From positions 19,969-83,968 of the forward strand of contig JBQTIX010000119.1 of the NCBI GenBank assembly GCA_052387695.1: a stretch of DNA of 64,000 nucleotides. The letters run 5' to 3'. Positions within the stretch are counted from its first letter, which is position 1. The number at the start of each line of letters is the position of its first letter. Both the position numbers and the translations under genes were made by a program. The notes below the pieces were generated by a model. That model was not told where the DNA came from. It made no database searches and saw nothing but the letters and a program-made list of their open reading frames with translations. Below, in pieces: positions 26,740 to 35,038 of the stretch. Source of the DNA: Panacagrimonas sp052387695. Its GTDB lineage: Bacteria > Pseudomonadota > Gammaproteobacteria > Nevskiales > Nevskiaceae.

Positions 26740-29700
26740 GCCCCTCTCCGGGGACGGGGAACGAGGAATCTGCCCCTGCCCGGGAGTGACCCGCCAGCAA
26801 TCCAGCGTTACCTCCCACCGCTGCGGAATTCACGCTCAGGCTGCGCTCGACCACCAGACGCAGCAGGTAATGCGGCCCCCCTGCCTTCGGGCCGGTACCC
26901 GACAGCCCCTCGCCGCCGAACGGCTGGCTGCCGACCACCGCGCCGGTCATGCCGCGGTTGACGTAGACATTGCCGACCCGGGCGCGGGACTGGATGCGTC
27001 GCCAGTTGGATTCGATGCGCGAATGGATACCCAGGGTGAGACCGTAGCCGGACGCATTGATGTGATCGACCACCCCGTCGAGGTCCCCGGCCGCGAAGCG
27101 CGCGACGTGCAGGATCGGACCGAAGTGTTCCGCGTCCAGCGCCTCGATCCCTGCGATTTCCGCCAGGCAGGGCGCAACGAAAAATCCGTGCGCGCAGCTT
27201 TCGGGCAGGGGTAGCTGTTCGATCAATCGACCTGCCCGCTCCAACCCGGCGATATGGGCTTGCAGCCGCGATCGCGCGTCCTCATCGATCACCGGTCCGA
27301 CATCGGTCGTGATCCGGGCGGGATCGCCGACCACCAGCTCGCGCATCGCGCCGCGCAGCATGGCGATGACGCGGTCCGCGATCTCTTCCTGCAGGTACAG
27401 CACGCGGAGCGCCGAGCAACGCTGACCCGCGGAACCAAACGCCGAGCGCAGAGCGTCGCGGACGACTTGTTCGGGCAAGGCGGAAGAATCCGCGATCATC
27501 GCGTTCTGGCCACCGGTCTCGGCGATCAGGATCGCGAGGGGGCCGGTCCTGGCGGCGAGCGTCCGGTTGATGGACTGCGCCACCGCCACCGAGCCGGTGA
27601 ACACCACACCCGCGATGCACGGCTCCGCCACCAGTTGTGCGCCGATGCGGCCATCGCCGGGGGCAAGCTGGAGGACTTCGCGCGGAACACCCGCCTGGTG
27701 CAGCAGCGTGATCATGCGCAACGCGATCAGGGGCGTCTGTTCGGCCGGCTTCGCAACCACGCTGTTGCCGGTCACCAGACATGCGGCGATCTGGCCGGTG
27801 AAGATGGCCAGCGGAAAATTCCAGGGCGAGATGCAGACCCATACGCCGCGACCATGAAGCTGCAATTGATTGTCCTCGCCGGTCGGTCCGGGCAGAAGCT
27901 GCGGCGCGGACATCAGACGTCGCGCCTGCGCCGCGTAGTAGCGCAGGAAGTCCACCGTCTCGCGCAGCTCGGCGACGGCGTCAGCCAGGGTCTTGCCGGC
28001 CTCGAACACGAGCAGTTTCAGGAATTCGTCGCGCGAGGACTCCAGCTGATCAGATGCGGCTTCGAGCAGCGCCGCGCGCTCGGCAACCGGCCTTGAATTC
28101 CATTGATCCTGGGCCACCAGCGCGGTCTCGACCCGTGACCTGACCTGCGACCGTTCGACCGACTTCCAGTACCCGAGGACACGGCGGCGATCGGCCGGCG
28201 CGCAGACCGGTTGGGACGCTTCGTCGGGCTTGACCGCTGCCATCACCGGTGAGATCGCCAGCACGGCGCAGAGGTGCTGAAGCTGGACCGGGTCGGCCAG
28301 ATTCAGCCCCGCCGAATTGCGCCGTTCCGACCCATAAAGCTGTGCCGGCAATGGCAGTGCGTGCGGGGGATCGGTGATCACCTGATCGACCGGGTCGCGC
28401 ACCAGCAGCGCGGGCGCAAGCTGCTCGTCATAGATCCGGTTGACGAAGCTGGTATTGGCGCCGTTTTCCAGCAGGCGGCGCACCAGGTAAGGCAGCAGGT
28501 CTTCGTGCGTTCCAACCGGTGCGTACACGCGGCAGATCCCGGCGGCGCTGCCCATCACTTCATACAGCGCCTCGCCCATGCCGTGCAGGCGCTGGAATTC
28601 GTAGCCCCCATCACTGCCCGTCGCCAACTTCTGTACCGCGGCAATGGTATGCGCGTTGTGGGTTGCGAACATCGGATAAAAGTGGTCACGCCCCTCGATC
28701 AAGCGTCGTGCGCAAGCGATATAGCTGACATCGGTGTGCGCCTTGCGCGTGAACACCGGGTATTCGCTCAGGCCCTGTTCCTGCGCACGCTTGATCTCGG
28801 TGTCCCAGTACGCGCCCTTGACCAGCCGCACCTGGATGCGCCGGCCGGCGCGGCGCGCCATGTCACCCAGCCAATCGATCACCGGCAGCGCGCGCTTCTG
28901 GAGCGCCTGCACGGCAAGGCCAAAGCCCTCCCAGCCGGAGAGGCGCGGATCTGCGAACACGGCCGCAATCACGTCCAGCGACAGTTCCAGCCGGTCCGCC
29001 TCTTCGGCGTCCACGGTCAGGCAGAGATTGCGTTGCCGGGCGAGCAGCGCGAGGTCGAGCAGGTGCGGCACGCATTCGCGCAACACTCTTGTGGCCTGCA
29101 TCGGCTCGAAACGCGGATGCAGCGCCGAGAGCTTGACCGAGATGCCGGGACGCGTGGTGACCGCGGCGTTGGGATCGCTGCCACCTGCGGTGTCCGCCTC
29201 CTCCCCGATGGCCTCGATCGCCACGCCATAAGCGAGCCGGTAGCGGCCGACATCTTCGGCGGTCAACGCGGCCTCGCCCAGCATGTCGAACGAGCACAGC
29301 ACGCCCCGCTCGCGTGCCCGCGCCAGCGCGTCGCCGATGCTGCGCCCCATGACGAACTGCTGGGCCATCATTCGCATCGTCTGACGCAGGGCCAGACGGA
29401 TCGCCGGTTCACTGGCGCGACCCACCAAACGGCCCAGGGCGCTTTGGTAATGGGACTCGGTCTCGCTTCCCAGTCGCACCAGGCGACCGGTCAGCAGCAA
29501 GCCCCAGGTCGAGGCGTTGACGAACAGTGAATCCGATTGTCCCAGGTGCCGGTGCCAGGCGGCGGAGCCGAGCTTGTCGGCGATCAGCATCTGCGCGGTC
29601 GCCGGGTCCGGGATACGCAGCAGGGCCTCGGCCAGGCACATGAGCAGGACGCCCTCCTCGCTGCCGAGGTCGTACTCGCGCATGAAGGCATCGAGCGGCG

Positions 29701-29884
29701 ACGCGCCGCTGCCCCGCGCGCGCACCCGTCGCACCCCGTCCGCGGCCCGTGCCTGGATCGCATCTCGGGTGGCCGGATCGAACCGGGCCTGCGGAACAAG
29801 CTGCGCGATCAGCGCCGCTTCCGGCGCCAGCCAGTGCCGCGTGATGGCACCGCGCAAGGAATCCAGGCTCGGCCGTTGGTTCAT
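26732..29884 (-). CDS. putA: Bifunctional proline dehydrogenase / L-glutamate-gamma-semialdehyde dehydrogenase
   Basis: A 1050-residue PutA that oxidises proline to glutamate. The proline dehydrogenase barrel lies at about 150-470 (LSALHPRFEP, LTVDAEEADRLE, VRLVKGAYWDTEIKRAQ, FATHNAHT). The aldehyde dehydrogenase lies at about 520-1010, with catalytic Glu in ETGGQNAMI (about 790) and Cys in GSAGQRCSALRVL (about 821). At 1050 residues it is shorter than E. coli PutA (about 1320) and lacks the N-terminal ribbon-helix-helix repressor domain, so it is not self-regulating. It overlaps the downstream GNAT gene. Confidence 0.96.
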   Translation of the reverse strand: MNQRPSLDSLRGAITRHWLAPEAALIAQLVPQARFDPATRDAIQARAADGVRRVRARGSGASPLDAFMREYDLGSEEGVLLMCLAEALLRIPDPATAQMLIADKLGSAAWHRHLGQSDSLFVNASTWGLLLTGRLVRLGSETESHYQSALGRLVGRASEPAIRLALRQTMRMMAQQFVMGRSIGDALARARERGVLCSFDMLGEAALTAEDVGRYRLAYGVAIEAIGEEADTAGGSDPNAAVTTRPGISVKLSALHPRFEPMQATRVLRECVPHLLDLALLARQRNLCLTVDAEEADRLELSLDVIAAVFADPRLSGWEGFGLAVQALQKRALPVIDWLGDMARRAGRRIQVRLVKGAYWDTEIKRAQEQGLSEYPVFTRKAHTDVSYIACARRLIEGRDHFYPMFATHNAHTIAAVQKLATGSDGGYEFQRLHGMGEALYEVMGSAAGICRVYAPVGTHEDLLPYLVRRLLENGANTSFVNRIYDEQLAPALLVRDPVDQVITDPPHALPLPAQLYGSERRNSAGLNLADPVQLQHLCAVLAISPVMAAVKPDEASQPVCAPADRRRVLGYWKSVERSQVRSRVETALVAQDQWNSRPVAERAALLEAASDQLESSRDEFLKLLVFEAGKTLADAVAELRETVDFLRYYAAQARRLMSAPQLLPGPTGEDNQLQLHGRGVWVCISPWNFPLAIFTGQIAACLVTGNSVVAKPAEQTPLIALRMITLLHQAGVPREVLQLAPGDGRIGAQLVAEPCIAGVVFTGSVAVAQSINRTLAARTGPLAILIAETGGQNAMIADSSALPEQVVRDALRSAFGSAGQRCSALRVLYLQEEIADRVIAMLRGAMRELVVGDPARITTDVGPVIDEDARSRLQAHIAGLERAGRLIEQLPLPESCAHGFFVAPCLAEIAGIEALDAEHFGPILHVARFAAGDLDGVVDHINASGYGLTLGIHSRIESNWRRIQSRARVGNVYVNRGMTGAVVGSQPFGGEGLSGTGPKAGGPHYLLRLVVERSLSVNSAAVGGNAGLLAGHSRAGADSSFPVPGEGHG

Positions 29885-29925
29885 CCGGACTCCACGGCAA
29901 AAACGCCTGAACGACGCATCGGCTC

Positions 29926-30068
29926 AGAGCTTGTGAATCTTTCTACTGCGCTCGGCATTTCGCGTTCCGGCGGTGCTCGGAGTCCTCATGTATTTCAATA
30001 CACTGCGGCTCCTGCGCGCCGGCGGAACGCGAACTGCCTTCGCTCGCGACGAAATCTTCACAAGCTCT
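29926..30068. repeat. 143-bp inverted-repeat element
   Basis: The termini are AGAGCTTGTGAATCTTTC (29926-29943) and, inverted, GAAATCTTCACAAGCTCT ending at 30068. Inside, GCATTTCGCGTTCCGGCGG pairs with CCGGCGGAACGCGAACTGC, and the centre holds a CTCATGTATTTCAATACACT-type stem. The whole unit folds into a single long hairpin. It fills the gap between putA and the monoglyceride-lipase-like gene, where it may end transcription of the lipid operon. Confidence 0.75.
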
Positions 30069-30099
30069 CAGCGTACGGTCTGGCGCTCGCCGGCAAGCG

Positions 30100-30948
30100 T
30101 TACATCGCTATCTGCCCACTGATCCAGCCGGTCAGGTCTTTGAACACGAGCGCACGGTCGGCCGGAAGCTCATTGAAAATCTCGTGCTCCAGGCCCTCGT
30201 AGACCTTGAGCGTCTTGTCGGTCGAACTGACCCGTTCCAGCACCATCCGGCTGCCCGCCACGCCGGCGAGCTTGTCGGCGCTGCCGTGCAGGATCAGCAA
30301 GGGCAGCTTGATGACGGGCAGCACCGCCGGCAGCCATTCGACGAACTTCACGATCTCGCCCAGGGTGCGCGCGGGCACCTTGCCATGGGCGTTGAGCGGA
30401 TCGCTGGCATAGGCCGCAACCGCGTCCTTGTCGCGACTGACCAGCGAGGGATCGATGCCGAACATGCCGAGCCGGGGAAGGAACATCGACAGCAGCTTGC
30501 TCAGCGGCTTCATGAACGGCGGAGCGCCGTCCAGCGCCACCGCCGGGCCGCTGAGAATCAGGCCGCTGAGCTTGGTCGCGTGCTTGAGCGTGTAGCTCAA
30601 GGAGAGCGCGCCGCCCATGCTGTGGCCGAGCAGGAACAGGGGCTTTTTCGGCTGTTCGCGTTTCGCCAGTTCGACCAGCTGGTCCATGTCATCAACGACG
30701 TTGGAGAAGCGGTCGACGAACGCGCTGCCGCCCCCGGCAGACTTGCCGTGCCCACGATGGTCGATGGCATAGACCGCGCAGCCGATATCCACCAGTTCTT
30801 TGGCGACGTGCGCATAGCGCCCGCCGTGTTCGCCCAGGCCGTGCGCCACCACCACGACCGCCTTGATGGATTTCTTCGGCGGCAGCCAGGTCTGGTGAAA
30901 AATCCGGACCTTGTTCTTGCCCTGGAAAGTGCTTTCGCGGTGTTCCAT
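30100..30948 (-). CDS. Monoacylglycerol-lipase-like alpha/beta hydrolase
   Basis: A 282-residue hydrolase of the Hydrolase_4 (lysophospholipase/monoglyceride lipase) family. The oxyanion loop is AHGLGEHGGRY, the nucleophile Ser110 is in GHSMGG, and the acid and His are in HGSADKLAG and GLEHEIFNE. No signal peptide is present, so it acts in the cytoplasm. It starts 1 bp after the WS/DGAT stop, so the two are tightly coupled; it could recycle or remodel acylglycerols made by that enzyme. Confidence 0.92.
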   Translation of the reverse strand: MEHRESTFQGKNKVRIFHQTWLPPKKSIKAVVVVAHGLGEHGGRYAHVAKELVDIGCAVYAIDHRGHGKSAGGGSAFVDRFSNVVDDMDQLVELAKREQPKKPLFLLGHSMGGALSLSYTLKHATKLSGLILSGPAVALDGAPPFMKPLSKLLSMFLPRLGMFGIDPSLVSRDKDAVAAYASDPLNAHGKVPARTLGEIVKFVEWLPAVLPVIKLPLLILHGSADKLAGVAGSRMVLERVSSTDKTLKVYEGLEHEIFNELPADRALVFKDLTGWISGQIAM

Positions 30949-30949
30949 A

Positions 30950-32425
30950 TCAGCTCTTGATGGTGGGTTTCACGGATGCGCCGAGCGCGAGAATCTCGTC
31001 GAGACCTTCGCGCAGGCACTGGATCAGCAGCTCGGGCTCCGTGACCGCGGCGCGGTCGCTGTTGATGCCGATACAGCAGCGGCCGTTGTGCGACATCATC
31101 ACGATCATCATTCCGCAACCCGGCACCGGCGCGAACGGCCAGAACTGCGTGATCTCCGCGCCCGCCATGTAGACGGGAAACGCGATGCCAGGCACGTTGC
31201 TGACCTGCGCGTCCTGCGCCTTGGTGAAATCCGCGGTCATCGCGGTGACGGCCGCCAGCGGCAGGCGGGTCACCACCGGCATCATGCGGATCATGATGTC
31301 CAGCGCGGGCTCGGCGCGGGTGTCCTTGACGAACTTCTGGATGTGGCGCACGCGCTCGACCGGATCGAGCACGTTCAGCGGCGCGGCGTACTGGCTGCCG
31401 GCAAACTTGTTGCCCCCCATGGGATCGTTTTCCGTGCGCAAGGAGATCGGAAAACCGATCGGCATCCGGTCCAGCGAAACGCCCATCTCCTCGTGATAGC
31501 GACGGAAGCCGCCGATCAGGCCGGAGAGAAACACGTCGTTGAGCGAACCCTGCGTCGCCTTGCCCGCGGCCTTGAACGCGGCGAGCGGAATCTCGATGCC
31601 GTCGAAGCGCCACGACAGGCTGCGCTTCCTGAACAGGCCGGAACCGGGAACCGGCTTGATCCCGAGCATGCGCCGGGCCGAGGACAGGTACTCCAGGCCC
31701 TTGCGGGCCGCATCCGGATTGCGCGCCCACTGACCCAGCGAACGGGTCAGGGTCGAGATCTTGCCGGCGGCCTCGGACGGCAGCGCGAACAGGCTGGTCC
31801 GCAACTGCCGGGTGGCCAGTTCTGCCGGCGTCGGCGCGCGCCGCTTGCCCGCATCCGAGCGCGGCGGCAGCGGTCGCTGCGTCTCGGTGCGTTCCTTGCC
31901 CAGCACGCGGCTCAGCAACTGGATGATTCCCAGGCCGTCGGACGTCGCGTGGTGCAACTTGAGCACGTAGGCCGCGCGGCCACCCTCCAGCCCTTCGATC
32001 AGCGTCGCCTCCCAGGGCGCGCGCGCCTTGTCGAACGGCGTCATCGCCATGGTCTGTGCGAGGTCGAACACTTGTCGCTCGGTGCCGGGCTCCGCCACGC
32101 GCATGCGGCGCAGGTGGTAGTCGAGGTGAAAGTCCGGATCGTCCACCCAGGTCGGATTGCCGACCCCGAGCGCTGGAATCACCACGCGCTGGCGGAAGCG
32201 CGGCACCACTTTCACCACCCAGCGATGCCCGGCGAGGAAGCGCTCCCAGTCTGGCGAGCGGTCGAGAATCAGCACCGAGGTCGTGGTCGAGCGCAACCGC
32301 GGATCGACTTCCGCGCGCCACATCACCGCCTCGAAGGCGCTCATTTCGGCCGGCCCGCCCCAGTCGCGCAGTTCCGCCAGGATGTCTTCGCTGATCACGT
32401 CTTGTGTTCCCATTTCCTTGCTCAT
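30950..32425 (-). CDS. Wax ester synthase / acyl-CoA:diacylglycerol acyltransferase (WS/DGAT)
   Basis: A 491-residue acyltransferase. The catalytic HHxxxDG motif reads HHATSDG (158-164); the conserved C-terminal half includes PISLRTENDPMGGNKF and NVPGIAFPVYMAGAEI. Such enzymes make wax esters from fatty alcohols and triacylglycerol from diacylglycerol, and deposit them in lipid bodies. ATG 32425 (MSKEMGTQDV) is chosen because earlier in-frame codons are unconserved. The gene follows gpsA in an operon that also carries PlsB-like and PlsC-type enzymes. Confidence 0.94.
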   Translation of the reverse strand: MSKEMGTQDVISEDILAELRDWGGPAEMSAFEAVMWRAEVDPRLRSTTTSVLILDRSPDWERFLAGHRWVVKVVPRFRQRVVIPALGVGNPTWVDDPDFHLDYHLRRMRVAEPGTERQVFDLAQTMAMTPFDKARAPWEATLIEGLEGGRAAYVLKLHHATSDGLGIIQLLSRVLGKERTETQRPLPPRSDAGKRRAPTPAELATRQLRTSLFALPSEAAGKISTLTRSLGQWARNPDAARKGLEYLSSARRMLGIKPVPGSGLFRKRSLSWRFDGIEIPLAAFKAAGKATQGSLNDVFLSGLIGGFRRYHEEMGVSLDRMPIGFPISLRTENDPMGGNKFAGSQYAAPLNVLDPVERVRHIQKFVKDTRAEPALDIMIRMMPVVTRLPLAAVTAMTADFTKAQDAQVSNVPGIAFPVYMAGAEITQFWPFAPVPGCGMMIVMMSHNGRCCIGINSDRAAVTEPELLIQCLREGLDEILALGASVKPTIKS

Positions 32426-32449
32426 TGGTTGGTGCTTTATTCGTTGAAT

Positions 32450-32539
32450 GTAGGCTGGGTTGAAGCGAAGCAAAACCCGGCGCGGCTGGGCAAGGCGCGA
32501 GATGGCCGCCGGGATTCGCTTCGCTTCATCCCAGCCTAC
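32450..32539. repeat. REP-like hairpin GTAGGCTGGG...CCCAGCCTAC supplying the gpsA stop
   Basis: A 90-bp element with inverted ends: GTAGGCTGGGTTGAAGCGAA at 32450 and TTCGCTTCATCCCAGCCTAC ending at 32539, with CCCGGCGCGGC / GCCGCCGGG inside. The gpsA stop codon (TAG, 32536-32538) is formed by the right end of this element. Confidence 0.8.
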
Positions 32540-33543
32540 GCCGCTTCGTGTTCCGATCCCGCCGCCAGCCTGCGCAAGCCCCGGAACGCCTGCGCGGCGT
32601 TGTGTTCGCCCTTGACCACGGCCGCGACCTCGGCGGCGATGGGCATGACAAGTTCGTGCCGGTTCGCCAGTTCCATCACCACGCCGCTGGTCTTGATGCC
32701 CTCCGCAACCATGTTCATCGAGGCGACGATCTCGGCGGTGGTCCTGCCTTTCGCGTATTGCTCGCCGACCTGGCGGTTGCGCGACAGCGGGCTCATGCAG
32801 GTGGTCAGCAGATCGCCCAGGCCGGTGAGTCCGGCGAAGGTCTCGGGTCGTCCGCCCAGCGCCACGCCCAGACGCGCGATTTCGGCGAGCCCGCGCGTGA
32901 TCACCAGCGCGCGCGTGTTCTCGCCCACACCGAGGCCATCGGCCATGCCGGCGGAGATGGCGATCACGTTCTTGAGCGGACCCCCAAGTTCGCAGCCGAT
33001 CACATCGGTATTGGTGTAGACGCGGAACACCGAACTGGAAAAAAGCGGTTGCAGGGAACGCGCGACCTGTTCGTCCGGCATCGCAATCACCGTGGCCGCG
33101 GCCATACCCTGCAAGACTTCGCGCGCGATGTTGGGACCCGCCAGCAGGCCCGCCGGGTGGCCTGGCAGTTCCTCGTGGATGATTTCGGTCATGCGCCGCT
33201 TGCTGCCCTGCTCCAGGCCCTTGGCGAGGCTGAGAATGGGCACCCAGGGACGTACCAGCGGCGCGACCGCCCTGAGCGTCTCGCGGAAACTGTGCGAGGG
33301 CACGCCGACCACCAGCACGTCGCAATCGCTGACCGCCTCGTCCAGCGAGGCGGTCGCGCGCAGCTTCTTGTGCAGCGGCAGGCCCCTCAGGTAGGCGTCG
33401 TTGCGATGCTCGCGATTGATCTGGTCCACGGTGTCGGCGCGACGCGCCCAGATCAGGGTGTCGGCGTTGCGCGCCGCCACCGAGGCCACCGTGGTCCCCC
33501 AGGAACCGGCGCCGAGCACGGTGACCTTGATCGGCCGGCTCAT
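32536..33543 (-). CDS. gpsA: Glycerol-3-phosphate dehydrogenase [NAD(P)+]
   Basis: A 335-residue cytoplasmic enzyme that makes sn-glycerol-3-phosphate from dihydroxyacetone phosphate, the lipid backbone. It has the NAD motif GAGSWGT (11-17), LSLAKGLE, LAGPNIAREV, the catalytic-Lys region LGGPLKNVIAISAG, and the substrate loop FAGLTGLGDLLTTC. ATG 33543 has a strong ribosome-binding site (GGAAGGGGAGAGCGC). The start overlaps a 20-codon mini-ORF as ATGA, and the TAG stop lies inside a REP-like element. Being inside an acyltransferase operon, it supplies their substrate. Confidence 0.96.
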   Translation of the reverse strand: MSRPIKVTVLGAGSWGTTVASVAARNADTLIWARRADTVDQINREHRNDAYLRGLPLHKKLRATASLDEAVSDCDVLVVGVPSHSFRETLRAVAPLVRPWVPILSLAKGLEQGSKRRMTEIIHEELPGHPAGLLAGPNIAREVLQGMAAATVIAMPDEQVARSLQPLFSSSVFRVYTNTDVIGCELGGPLKNVIAISAGMADGLGVGENTRALVITRGLAEIARLGVALGGRPETFAGLTGLGDLLTTCMSPLSRNRQVGEQYAKGRTTAEIVASMNMVAEGIKTSGVVMELANRHELVMPIAAEVAAVVKGEHNAAQAFRGLRRLAAGSEHEAA

Positions 33544-33602
33544 GCGCTCTCCCCTTCCGGGCTCAACCCACGACGTAGCTTCTTGGTTCGTAGGGTGCTC
33601 AT
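33540..33602 (-). CDS. 20-codon bridging mini-ORF (MSTLRTKKLRRG type)
   Basis: This reading frame starts with an ATG overlapping the HAD-PlsC stop (ATGA) and ends with a TGA overlapping the gpsA start (ATGA). It encodes MSTLRTKKLRRGLSPEGESA. The DNA is a copy of a repeat found twice at 41287-41374, where the encoded peptide is MSTPRS-KLRRGDPA-like. The simplest reading is a spacer that keeps ribosomes engaged between the two enzymes. Whether the peptide itself matters is unknown. Confidence 0.4.
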   Translation of the reverse strand: MSTLRTKKLRRGLSPEGESA

Positions 33603-35038
33603 GTCGCCGCCTCCGGCCAGTTGTCCAGCGTATCGACATAGAGTTGCCGCACCTCGGCGATGCGCACGTCCATCTCCTCGATCTCCCATTTCGACACGTC
33701 GATCGGCGCCAGCACGGCGACCTGCAAGGTGCCCGAGCGCATCGTCTGGTCGTTGCGACCCATGATCTCTCCCGAGTTGCGGAAAATCACCGGTACGATC
33801 GGCACACCAGCCTGCATCGCCAGATGAAACGGTCCCTTCTTGAACTTGCCGACCTTCGGCGTCCAGGAGCGAGTGCCTTCCGGCGCAATGCACAGCGACA
33901 GACCCTTCTTGAGCCGGTCCACGGCGGGCTTGAGCGCGTTCACGGCCTTGGCCGAATCGCTGCGATCCAGGAACGCGACTTCGGCCATTTCCATGAATTT
34001 CCCGAAGCCCGGCACCTTGCGCGCCTCGGCCTTGGCGACGCCGGTGAAGTCGCGACGCACGAGGTACATCATCGCGAACATGTCGAACTTGCTCTGGTGG
34101 TTGAGCGCGAACACGCAGGGCCGGTGCGCCCACAAGTTTTCCTCGCCCACCACTTCGACCTTGACGCCGAGCACGGCGAAGGCCGAGTCCGCGGCCATGG
34201 CCGTGACCATGTCCACCGTTTTGCGGCGGTTGCCGGTCGCCCGGTAATAGCCCATGCCGGCGAGAAAGCTCAGGCCCATCGCGCCGTAGGCGCCGACGGT
34301 GCGGGCCATGGCTTCGGTCGTACCGCGCTTGCGCGGCGGGAAACGCAGCACCGGCCAGCCGGCGTCCTTCGCGGTCTGTTCCAGCACTTCCTTGGGCTGA
34401 ATCGCGGTCGCATGACCCACAGACTTGAGGAACGCGATGTCCTCGTTGCCATTGGCATAGCCATAGCTCTGGTCGAGCTTGACGCCTTGCTCTTTTGCGA
34501 AAGCCTGCACCGCCTCGGCCTTGCCCTCGCCCCAGGCTGGCTTGCCGACCAGTCCGCCAGTGAGCTTGCCGTTGCGGATCTTGGCCTGCGTCGCAATGAC
34601 GTGCTCGATGCCGTATTCCTCGGCCAGCGGTTCGATCTGGTAGGCCGTGGCGGATGAGGCGACCGCGACCGTGTGACCCATCTGCTGGTGCGCGCGCACC
34701 AGCCTCCAGGTTTCCGGGAAGGTCGTGCTGCCGATACTCGAAAGCCACAGGCGTTTCCACAGCGCGCGCATCTGTTCTTCAGTCTGGCCGGCCCAGTCGA
34801 GAATGCCCTTGCCGATGATGTCGCCGAACTCGGCGTCACTGAGATCTTTCTTGCGCGTCAGCTTGAGCGTGTCGATCAGTTCCTTGCCGCTCATATCACG
34901 ACGCTTGATGCGGTCGGTGAAATAGGCGGCGGCGGAGTAGCCGTCGATCAAGGTGCCGTCGAAGTCGAAGAAGGCGCCGATCTTCGGACCTTTCGGGCCT
35001 TCGAGAATGCGCTGAAGTGCGGCGTCGATCGGTTTCAT
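33599..35038 (-). CDS. HAD phosphatase - PlsC acyltransferase fusion
   Basis: A 479-residue two-domain protein. Residues 1-230 are a HAD-IB phosphatase: nucleophile block FFDFDGTL (D25, D27), ASSAT (motif II) and the late GYANGNEDIAFL (motif IV). Residues about 270-479 are a 1-acyl-glycerol-3-phosphate acyltransferase with NHQSKFD (HX4D, about 312-318) and APEGTRSW. One chain could therefore form phosphatidate and, if the HAD part is a phosphatidate phosphatase, release diacylglycerol for WS/DGAT; the HAD substrate is unproven. Both ends overlap neighbouring frames as ATGA. Confidence 0.92.
   Translation of the reverse strand: MKPIDAALQRILEGPKGPKIGAFFDFDGTLIDGYSAAAYFTDRIKRRDMSGKELIDTLKLTRKKDLSDAEFGDIIGKGILDWAGQTEEQMRALWKRLWLSSIGSTTFPETWRLVRAHQQMGHTVAVASSATAYQIEPLAEEYGIEHVIATQAKIRNGKLTGGLVGKPAWGEGKAEAVQAFAKEQGVKLDQSYGYANGNEDIAFLKSVGHATAIQPKEVLEQTAKDAGWPVLRFPPRKRGTTEAMARTVGAYGAMGLSFLAGMGYYRATGNRRKTVDMVTAMAADSAFAVLGVKVEVVGEENLWAHRPCVFALNHQSKFDMFAMMYLVRRDFTGVAKAEARKVPGFGKFMEMAEVAFLDRSDSAKAVNALKPAVDRLKKGLSLCIAPEGTRSWTPKVGKFKKGPFHLAMQAGVPIVPVIFRNSGEIMGRNDQTMRSGTLQVAVLAPIDVSKWEIEEMDVRIAEVRQLYVDTLDNWPEAAT

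Noticed and set aside
30911..33019. Plus-strand open frame of 702 codons
   Set aside because: Lies opposite WS/DGAT and gpsA, both unambiguous; low-complexity composition of a high-GC shadow.
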